A stretch of DNA of 64,000 nt from Sphaerolaimus hirsutus (lineage: Eukaryota; Nematoda; Chromadorea; Monhysterida; Sphaerolaimidae). Under the pieces are notes generated by a model, which was given only the letters and a program-made list of their open reading frames with translations, ran no database searches and was not told the DNA's origin. The stretch is taken from contig OZ038451.1 of the NCBI GenBank assembly GCA_964036195.1, positions 7,444,529-7,508,528 of the forward strand. The letters are read 5' to 3'. Positions 1 to 8,200 of this stretch are shown here, piece after piece (positions within the stretch are counted from its first letter, which is position 1; each line of letters starts with the position of its first letter). Both the position numbers and the translations under genes were made by a program.

Positions 1-1
1 G

Positions 2-937
2 CACTTTGCTGGAGAATATGAAGGGACTTGTTACAAATACACCCCAGTGCAAATTGAGCAAGGGGGACAGTTGTACTTCATTAGTCCAGGCAGCTCAGAT
101 CTTCTGCAGCATTCACCAACAGAGGATTGCAGACATGCCACACCCCATTATTTCCAACTGAACAATGGTGAATGGACAACAGCAAATGGACCAGGACATG
201 TCCATGTATCAACTTTGCCAATTGAATTGACATGGAAAGGCAAATGGACAGCCTTCACACTGAATGCATCAAGCATCTTCCACATCAGCTTGGCCAACAT
301 CAACTTCAATTTATGGGAAGCAAACTACCACTTTCAAAAGCTTCAGCAGCTGGAGCAGATGACAAGGAAACTGACAGACTACACAGCCAGCTGGGCACTG
401 GATCCAGCTGTCATCAAGAATTCTATAGCTGGAGTTGGCACAGGCATTGGAGGATTTTATGAAGGTATTGGCAAAGAAATTGGTCATATTGTCAAAGGGA
501 CATTGAGTGGGAGTACTTCAATGTGCAATGGAATCCTGAAAGGACCAGTGCAGTTCATCCTGAACTTGCTACTCATTGGAGGGGCAATATTTCTCATTGG
601 ATATGGACTGTACATGTATGGGACATACAGAGCGAGCAAGGGACTTCCACTGCTTCCAGTCAGAGCATTGGGAACATGTTTCAGAGCAGTCATCAACATG
701 TTTGGAACTTGTTTCACACTGACAACCAATTTGGCAAAGGCAAAACCAAAGCAGGAGCAACCCAAGAAGGCAATTAACCATGACTCCAAGAAGGAACTCA
801 AGACACTGGGACAAACTATACAATACAATGTTGGTAAAGGTGAAGTTACACTGGCTCAGGATGGTCACAATGAACTTGGGCAACCATTGGTGAAATATCA
901 GCAACACTGTGTGATCCAAGGGGAAGACATTCTGTGA
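2..937 (+). CDS. Envelope-like ORF of an LTR retroelement, C-terminal part (5' end outside window)
   Basis: The frame is open from the window edge to a TGA at 935-937, about 311 residues, so the N-terminus is missing. Visible features are several cysteines and an NAS glycosylation sequon in the first third, then a helical stretch with leucine/glutamine heptads (around FQKLQQLEQMTRKL). A glycine-rich, alternately hydrophobic segment (AGVGTGIGGFYEGIGKEIG) follows, then a strongly hydrophobic helix (FILNLLLIGGAIFLIGYGLY) and a basic, lysine-rich tail. Ectodomain, single membrane anchor and short internal tail, directly followed by an LTR, is the layout of env genes in retrovirus-like elements. 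I cannot assign a family (errantivirus, Bel/Pao or other). The visible part has no stops or frameshifts. Envelope-like is an inference from architecture and position; it could be another accessory membrane ORF. Confidence 0.6.
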   Translation, partial: HFAGEYEGTCYKYTPVQIEQGGQLYFISPGSSDLLQHSPTEDCRHATPHYFQLNNGEWTTANGPGHVHVSTLPIELTWKGKWTAFTLNASSIFHISLANINFNLWEANYHFQKLQQLEQMTRKLTDYTASWALDPAVIKNSIAGVGTGIGGFYEGIGKEIGHIVKGTLSGSTSMCNGILKGPVQFILNLLLIGGAIFLIGYGLYMYGTYRASKGLPLLPVRALGTCFRAVINMFGTCFTLTTNLAKAKPKQEQPKKAINHDSKKELKTLGQTIQYNVGKGEVTLAQDGHNELGQPLVKYQQHCVIQGEDIL

Positions 938-998
938 TCAATGGGCAGTCAAGCATTGGGTGAATTACTGGTGGCTTCACACATTGTCCTCTGGGGAG

Positions 999-1519
999 TG
1001 TTGCCATCTTGGCAAGAAAAGTGATAAATATACTTTAGGATAGCAGAGTAAAAAATACTACTGTTTACACAAGTAGAGTAAGAATTACTACAGTTTGTAT
1101 AAGTACCATGCATGGTCTATTTACATAAGAAAGTTTTATTTACATAAGAAGGGTCCGCCGACTTGTCGCTGAGCTATGTTTGCATTTTATAGATCAAACA
1201 TCTGACTTGTCGCTGAGCAGTGTTTGCATGTTTTTAGATGTTTGGCAAACAGTTTTTGTGCTAACTGAGGAGTATAAAAGCAAGCCTCATGTTTAGTAAG
1301 ATTCATATTTATAGTCAAAAATACATTCAACAGCATTGCATAGCATTATTGCATCTTCAAACCTTCCCTTCCATTACTGTTGGACAAAGCAAAAATAAAG
1401 TACCCAAACCAAACCACTGGACTTCCTGAACTAAAAGCCAACACAACAACCATCAAGCCAACCTGACAAGCCACAACACAGGGGAGAAAACACCCACCAC
1501 TGACCACAACCTCACAACA
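999..1519 (+). mobile_element. 3' LTR of the retroelement
   Basis: A G-rich polypurine-like stretch (CTGGGGAG, 991-998) is followed immediately by TGTTGCCATC, a typical TG start. The region then has a TATAAAA box (1273-1279) and an AATAAA signal (1394-1399), and ends near 1519 in ACAACA, giving the usual TG...CA ends. No ORF lies inside. The 5' LTR is outside the window, so identity between LTRs and the target duplication cannot be checked. The 3' boundary is uncertain: a second ACAACA occurs near 1479. Confidence 0.6.
1160..1399 (+). promoter_or_regulatory. LTR promoter region: duplicated motif, TATA box and poly(A) signal
   Basis: The 15-base motif GACTTGTCGCTGAGC occurs at 1160-1174 and again at 1204-1218, like a duplicated enhancer in U3. 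TATAAAA at 1273-1279 and AATAAA at 1394-1399 are spaced as expected for the U3/R portion of an LTR. Orientation is toward the downstream UNC-93-like exons. Confidence 0.5.
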
Positions 1520-1520
1520 C

Positions 1521-1745
1521 ACTGTAAATGTCTAATGAAATGCAAATTTCCCTGTAAATTTCAAATCCCATGAAATGTGTCATAAGTTATGTAAAATGCC
1601 CTGGAAAATGGCAAACCTTCTTTGGCCGTTTTACACTAGGTATATTTTACATGACTTTTGACACTTTGCATGACATTTGACACTTTACAGGGCATTTTAC
1701 AGGGCATTTTACATGACATTTTACAGGCTCTGTGAGTGCCCCTGG
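1521..1745. repeat. TGACACTTTACA-family inverted-repeat element (copy D), abutting an exon
   Basis: The left half repeats motifs such as ATGTAAAATGCCCTG and the right half carries their complements (TTGACACTTTGCATGACA, TTTTACAGGGCATTTTAC). The 3' end is TTTACAGGCTCTGTGAGTGCCCCTGG, comparable with the ends of other copies in this window. The first confidently coding base of the UNC-93-like exon lies inside the last ten bases, so the element probably supplies that exon's splice acceptor. Confidence 0.6.
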
Positions 1746-2930
1746 TTGTGAACATGCTCATGGTGGTCACGCTCATGTGCTGGCCGCCCGTAGGACAGGA
1801 TGCGGCTATTTTGTACGCGGTCGCCATTAGTTGGGGCATGGCAGATGCTGCGTGGAGCACGCAAATTGCCGGTTTGTTTTTTGGTGATTTTTTTGTGTTT
1901 TTGATTGTCCTTCATTTTTGCTTCTGTTTTCAGATTTCTGGGTCGTTTGCAGTCGGTACCAGTATAGGGAAGCGTTCACGGTGTTCTGCTTTTGGCAGTG
2001 GCTTGGCTTTGCTATACAGGTGTGCTCAAGTAAAAAATGCCGACACATTGATTCTGCAGTTGCGGCTACATAAAACTACAGGACATTTATGCTAAATGGA
2101 CATTTTTGTGAGCGCAGTGGACATAAATATCATGTGACATTACATGTAGCCCACAACACAATGTGGCCTGTAAATATGTGCTTAGCACTTTTATGCCCAC
2201 TGCATGCATGAAAATGTCCACTGAGTGCAGACAACATGCCCAATGATATTTGACGCCCTGGTGCCAGTTCCAAGCCCTGTAAAGTGTAAAGTAAAGTGTC
2301 AAATGTAAAGTCAAATGCAAAGTAAACTGTCAAATGTCATGCAAAGTTCAGTAATACGATCTTTTCTTTTTTGTTTTGATTGACACTTTACTTTGCATTT
2401 GACTTTACATTTGACACTTTACTTTACACTTTACAGGGCTTGGGACTGGCCCCAGGAATCATTCCCCCACTGATCATTACCATCAATCAAATAAATACTA
2501 CAATTATAAACCAGAGTTGCGAAAGTGTATTTACGCTTACCCGAAATACCAGGGTAAATGGGTATATATGTATATATACTTACTCTTACGCTTTTTACGC
2601 TTTCCTAGGTATTTTAAAAATACCTCACGCTTTGGTATCCATACTCAAAATTTGGAAAGTGTATTTACGATTTCCAAAAATACCGGTATTTTTACAACTC
2701 TGCAGTACATCATGATCACCTTCCTGGGCGGCTTACCTCTCCTGTACACGATGGGCGGAGTTTTGGCCACCTCCATGCTCGCCTACGCCTTCTTCGAGTA
2801 CAAATTCGAACAATTCTCGAGGATTTATCAAAGGGGTACGGCGGGACGCAGTCCGATGGAGACTACGGTAGATTACTCAACCGCGCAGATGCAGACACAG
2901 GGTGAATGTGTGAATGATAGGGGGCAGTGA
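1737..2930 (+). CDS. UNC-93-like (major facilitator type) membrane protein, C-terminal exons
   Basis: Three exons join in phase: ~1737-1871, 1934-2019 and 2706-2930 (TGA). The first contains ILYAVAISWGMADAAWSTQI, matching the family signature W-G-x-x-D-A-x-W-x-T-Q of UNC-93 proteins. The second carries YREAFTVFCFWQWLGFAIQ, matching the family segment where an EA-F-x-x-x-x-LW-x-x-LG helix follows. The third gives a final hydrophobic helix ending LAYAFFEYKFE, then a cytoplasmic tail with possible phosphorylation sites. UNC-93 relatives are multi-span proteins that regulate K+ channels (nematode) or Toll-like receptor trafficking (UNC93B); which role applies here cannot be told. Upstream exons lie left of the window, beyond the retroelement. 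The exact start of the first exon is uncertain because it overlaps repeat D. Intron 2020-2705 holds two repeat copies; an apparent exon inside it is rejected because direct splicing restores the family pattern. Confidence 0.72.
2097..2220. repeat. Small imperfect inverted repeat
   Basis: A 31-base arm starting TGGACATTTTTGTGAGCGCA (2097-2127) is matched in reverse complement by 2190-2220 (ends GAAAATGTCCA). It lies in the last UNC-93-like intron. No target duplication was seen. Confidence 0.45.
2261..2455. repeat. TGACACTTTACA-family inverted-repeat element (copy A)
   Basis: It starts GTGCCAGTTCCAAGCCCTG and ends with the near complement, GGGCTTGGGACTGGCCCCAG. Arms of roughly 85 bases are built of AAGTGTAAAGTAAAGTGTCA and its complement, around a short TTTTCTTTTTTGTTTTGATT spacer. 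It has GT at the left end and AG at the right end, like copy C, which forms a whole globin intron. Confidence 0.75.
2512..2702. repeat. CAGAGTTG...CAACTCTG inverted-repeat element
   Basis: The left end CAGAGTTGCGAAAGTG and right end TTTTTACAACTCTG match the longer elements at 16632 and 50677. The interior is rich in GTATTTACG motifs. The right end is followed at once by CAG and the last UNC-93-like exon, so the intron's acceptor is one codon from the element. No exact target duplication is visible. Confidence 0.55.
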
Positions 2931-2956
2931 TGGAGTTTGATTGTGGTGGACGGTGG

Positions 2957-3159
2957 TATACTCGGCAGACCGCAAAGTATGCACCCAAAATTTATTATGT
3001 CTAGGTCGATAATGCGCGATCACGATACTTATGTATTCACTTTCACAAAAAAAGAAAATTATTCTTGAAAGAAAAAGGCGGAGTCCCGTGCAAGCGACGA
3101 ATGTTTTCTGAGATGTTTTTTTCTTGAGAAAAAAACATAGCAGCGGTCCGTCGAGTATA
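2957..3159. repeat. TATACTCGGCGGACC-type terminal inverted-repeat element
   Basis: The left end TATACTCGGCAGACCGC is complemented by GCGGTCCGTCGAGTATA at the right end. Related ends occur near 21333, 36731 and 38899. No ORF of note. From 3160 to 3905 I see only AT-rich sequence without recognisable features. Confidence 0.5.
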
Positions 3160-3905
3160 CATATTTACTTGGATTGGATGGTGCTTTGTGCCTTGTATCG
3201 ATTGTGGATATATTTCATGTGACTGATGTAGATGACCCGACAAGATGTACAATCAAAGTATAATTCCATTTATGTACACGTATTCATACGACTACTATCA
3301 TGCGTTTCTGCAGTAAATTAAAAATTTTAAATGTTATTTTTCATTTTTGAGTTATTATGACCTTTCAATAGAAAATGACGTCATGATCATGGTGTTCTGA
3401 AGAATGTAGAACATGCGGTCAGCGAGATACAATAAAAAATTGAAAAATGTTGCCAGTATATGTGACGATTACTTGCGAGATTATATATCTTTACATGGAA
3501 AGTATAGATGCGTGTTGATGTGCCAGAATTGTCGTTGAAAGTGCACAAATTAGTCGTTTATTGAATTAGCACCGAGTGCTCTGCACAGCTGAACACGCAG
3601 TGATGAGCACACAAGTTTACAGTGGTTCGCGTCTAGAATTTTCCGGTCACTAAAAGCTATTGCGATTTAACATCGACTGTAGAAATCATGATTTTCTGCT
3701 CATTCCTCCATGATTGTGGTCTCACTACACTTACCTTCTAATCTCAAGTGTAGCGGTGTGAATTACTTATGATCCGATATTAGCTTACCGTATTTGCTAG
3801 ATTAAATATTCACTAGCTCCATTCGTAATTGCTTAATTATCCCCTTGAAAATTATTTCTTCATTAGTTTTTTTTTGAGGGGAACATTTCAAGGGATCCGG
3901 AAAAG

Positions 3906-4740
3906 TACTGTATTACCTCGAAATACCCCCACGGGGGTTTATTATTTCGCCAGAAAAATTTGAGGGGGGGGGTTAATTCGAGGGGGGGAAGGTATTATTT
4001 CGTCAGGAATTTTCGTAAGGATCGTAGTAAATAGTAGGTATTTGCGTACCCAAAACAGGTAATAAGTGTGCCCAAACAGGATATATTTGGACATGAAAAC
4101 GTACCGTATTTCCTCGAAATACACCCCGGGGGGTGATTGATTCAGAGTGAGAATTTTGAGGGGGGTATTTCGAGGGGGGGCTTATTATTTCGCCAGAAAT
4201 TTTTTGAAATTCCAGTACTAAATTGTCGTCTGTAGATGTAGAAAAATGCAAAATAACCGCTATATATAAGAGTCTATTGACTTATTTAAGTGTGTAACAA
4301 TGTTCTAACGTAACAATTCATTTTTTAAACGTGTTTTTTGCATTGCCCGAATCACAAACCGTTCTTTTGTTATGTACGTTCTCTGTACACTCAATTTTTT
4401 TTGGGGGAGTGGATATTTCGAGGGGGTAGGTAATTATTTCATAGTGTCCATTTTGAGGGGGTATTTCGAGACGGGGTGTATTCCGAGGGGGGGTATTTCG
4501 AGGAAATACGGTAGATAGCTTCACAAACTAGTATATGTGTAGCTGCAATGTAATTTAGCAGTAATATACATTATGTACATTGCATACATGACGTACATAT
4601 TTATTATGTACATGACGTACATCATTCCGAAGGGGGGGGGGGGTATTTCGAGGGGGGATTATTATTTCCCCAGCCTATTTTGAGGGGGGTTTATTCGAGG
4701 GGGGTAATTCGAGGGTAGAGTAATTCGAGGTAATACGGTA
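3906..4740. repeat. TACCGTATTTCCTCGAA-type element, outer copy of a nest
   Basis: It starts TACTGTATTACCTCGAAATA and ends CGAGGTAATACGGTA. Sub-terminal sequence is many copies of GGGGGGTATTTCGAGG or its complement. A second element of the same family (4102-4513) is inserted inside. No coding capacity. From 4741 to 5062 there is low-complexity sequence and no gene. Confidence 0.65.
4102..4513. repeat. TACCGTATTTCCTCGAA-type element, nested copy
   Basis: The ends TACCGTATTTCCTCGAAATA and TATTTCGAGGAAATACGGTA are almost exact inverted repeats, with TA at both outer ends as expected for a TA target duplication. It sits inside the copy at 3906-4740. Confidence 0.7.
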
Positions 4741-5062
4741 TTCGCTTTTACACATTCTTAGACAAAAAGTACTCGCTTTTACATTCTCTAGGAAAAAGTA
4801 GTTTTACTCACGTTTACTTATGAGTATAAATATAATAAAATTGACAGTAATTTTAACAACAACAACAAGTCTAGCCTGCCTTTAACGGTTTGTTTAAGAC
4901 CTGCAGTATCAGTGAGGGAGGGGGGCTATTCAAGGGGGGGGGATTACTTTTTCGTCCGCCGCCTCACTTTCACATCACCACCCAGCCAGATGTAAACCTG
5001 CGAACACAGTGTAAAGTGCGACCGAAATTCGCAGTGCACCCCATTCGTCCTAGGCGCATATG

Positions 5063-5265
5063 GTGCCAATCCCAGACCCTGTAAAGTGTAAAGTAAAGTG
5101 TCAAATGCCATGTAAAATGTCAATTGTCAACTGCCATGACAAATATAAAGTGAAGTGTAAATTGTCATGCAAAGTTCAGAAATAAAAATTTTTTTTTTTG
5201 TTTTGATTGACATTTTACATGACACTTGACACTTTACACTTTACAGGGTCTGGGACCGGCACCTG
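5063..5265. repeat. TGACACTTTACA-family element (copy B), 8 bases before the globin start codon
   Basis: It starts GTGCCAATCCCAGACCCTG and ends GGGTCTGGGACCGGCACCTG, a near-perfect inverted repeat, with the standard TTTTTGTTTTGATTGACA spacer in the middle. The globin ATG is at 5274, so the element either replaces the 5' untranslated region or forms a 5' UTR intron. Confidence 0.7.
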
Positions 5266-5273
5266 GTTTCGAG

Positions 5274-8200
5274 ATGGGCTCAGTTGGCAGCTACCTGACT
5301 CGAATCTGGCAGAGCAGGTGCCAGTTCCGCAAGTGGACAAGTTAAGAGTTAAACGTTAAAAGTTGAGTGAAATGACAAATGGCGAGTGAGGAGTAAAGTT
5401 AAAGTTGAAGAGAAAAGTTAAAGTTTAAGAGAAAAGTTTAAATTTAAGAGTTGAGTTAAATGTTGAGAGTTGAGTTAAAGGTTAAAAGTTGAGTTAAGAG
5501 TTAAGAGTTGAGTTAAGAGTTGAGAGACAAGTGGAAAATGGTGGTAAAATAAAAAAAACTAAATAAAAATGTGAAAGTGGTATCGATACCCCTGTTCGCT
5601 GGCATGGTACCAATGTTGAATGCACAACATTCGAAAATAACGTATCCAAAAAAAATATCGCTAAAAAATAAAAAAAATCGCGGGACAGTGTTGCAAAATG
5701 GTGTTCACTGTTCACTTATGTTGGATTTAGAAGGAAGCGTTTTTTGAATAGGCCCTCATTTTCGGTTCCGAAATTGCGACGCAGCTGGTAAATCGGTGCC
5801 TGCCGCTGAAATTCCTCCGCGTTGGAATCACCGTTGGAAACAACGCCCTCAAGATCCGAATTCATTTTTTGAATTTTTTTTTTATTACATTTTTCCCCCA
5901 TTTGTCTTTTAAATCAACTTTTAACTCACCTTTTAACCTTTAACTCAACTCTTAACATTTAACTCAACTTTTAACATTTAACTCAACCCTTAACTCAACT
6001 CTTAACATTCGACTCAACTTTTAACTCAACTCTTAAACTTTAACTTTTCTCTTAAACTTTAACTTTACTCTTAACTCGCCATTTGTCATTTTACTCAACT
6101 CTTAACTTTTAACTCTTAACTTGTCCACTTGCGGAACTGGCCCCTGGGCGTCCGGCGCGCACGATTGCGATTTGGACGTGCCCAGAATAAAACGCGTTTG
6201 GAGAGAGGTTGGATTGGTCTGGTTTAACGTATTTACGTATTTCCACGAAATACCCCCCCCCCTTGAATTAACCCCCTCGAAAAAGCCAAGGTCTGAACAA
6301 GCTGAGGAAACAATACCCCCCCCCCCTCGAAATACCCCCGTCTGGAGTGATGTTAATAATGTATAAAATGTATTGAGATGATGTATTTATTGGTGCCAGT
6401 TTGCATCGCAGCAACCCATATACTGGTGTATGTGTAGCGATGTACGTTTGTAAATACCGTATTACCTCAAAATACCCCAAGGGGGTTTATTATTTCGCCA
6501 GCAAATTTTCAGGGGGGTAATTCGAGAGGGGTGAAATTCCACATACTCAGACGTAGAAAAGTCAGACAATTACGTAGATGTATAGAGCGTATCCTTTACT
6601 ATGAAGTTTACGAAAATTTCTGACGGAAGAATAATCGCCTTCAATTAAGCCCCCCACCCCTATTCATCCCCCTACTTCGAAATACCCGTCCCCCTTCAAA
6701 ATTTACACTCTGAAAAAATGATACCCTGGGGGTAATTTAGAAAAATACTGTAATCGTTCGATTATCGCATCGCAGCGCATCAAACAAAACGACATGTTCT
6801 TCGAGCACGTGTACGAAGTGATGGTGGGGAAGGACTCAAACATGGCCAAGGTGTTCCTGCCGTCCGACCGCTGCAACAGCGACGAGGAGAAGAAGTTCGT
6901 GATGAGTCAACTAGCTGAGAATATTTTGGTTGGTGATGGCTTTTTTAGTTTATGTCGTTTTTCTTCTAGTTGAAAGCACTCCCTAATCGATAACTACCTA
7001 TATTGTTTCTAAAAATTAAGCATTTTTATTTGTAATTGTCCAAAAATAGGTAGCAAAATTTTGATTAATCGTTTTTATCTTGAGAACCGCTGGAGCTTTT
7101 TGAATAATATTTGGACACGATAGATATCGGTTACTGCTTTCGACCTGTCAATTGATATCTGTAAAATTCTTGAATATTTCTAATTTGTCGAAGCTGTATT
7201 TGTCGTTTCACATTTTATATGTCGTTATTCTGTAAATCCACCGTTAATACAATCTAACCCCAACATGTCAATACAGTAAACTTGCAGGAGTTCCTGGGCG
7301 GGATCGTGGAGGGCGATGAGAACATGCTGGAGGACCCGCACAAGCTGGCCGACCACTGCTTCCTGTGCGGCATGCGGCACGCCGCCTACTCCAACGAGCA
7401 CTTCAAGGTGGTCGATAAGTTCGCGATAAATCAAAAACTATTGTTGTAGTAAATGAAAATGGAGGTGTTTCGAGAAAATATTGCTTGTCTGGTAACAATT
7501 TATAATCGAGGTGATGCCAATTAATCTCTTTTTTTTGGAAATTTCGCTGTCCAAGTAAGGTTCGGCACTAGACAGCGATAAATTGGCTGTAATTTTGATA
7601 TCTGGCCACTTATTAATAATCACAAGTTGAATTATGGTGACTTTTAGGTGATAATTGAAGTTATTCGTGATTCCCATGAAGAATTTTCAACTAAAGAACA
7701 CCCCAGTGGACATTCATTGGAGGTAGTGATGGAAATGCGCCATGGCGCTTTGGCGCTTGGCGCTATTTTGTTGTGGCGCTTGGCGCAGCACCCATAAAAA
7801 GCGCCATAGCGGTTTTGGCGCTCAGAACTATTTTTCTGTGGCGCCATGAACAAAGTGCCTGGCGCTTGGCGCTAGCGCCAAAGCAAAAAGCGCCATGGCA
7901 TTTCTCGAGCTTGGCGCTATTTTGCTCTGACGCCATTCACAGCAAAAAATCGGCGTGTGATGCGCGGTGAAGTGTCCTGAAGTGACTTTACGCAGACGCG
8001 CAATGTCGGCGTGAAGCCACTTCACTGCATTCCAGATGCTTCACGGCACTTCACGAACCATGCAAAGTATGCTGCAAAGGTTCGTGAAGTGCACTTCACG
8101 ACTTTCGATCTTCGTGAAGCTAGGTGAAGTGAGTGGAAGACACTTCACCGAAAACTTCGTGAAGTGAGTGGAAGTGTCTTCACAGAGCGCACTTCCACAC

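Noticed and set aside
2437-2553. Possible extra UNC-93 exon between a TTTACAG acceptor and a GTAAAT donor, in phase 0
   Set aside because: It is made of the ends of two repeats. Splicing 2019 directly to 2706 is also in phase and restores the expected helix spacing of the family.
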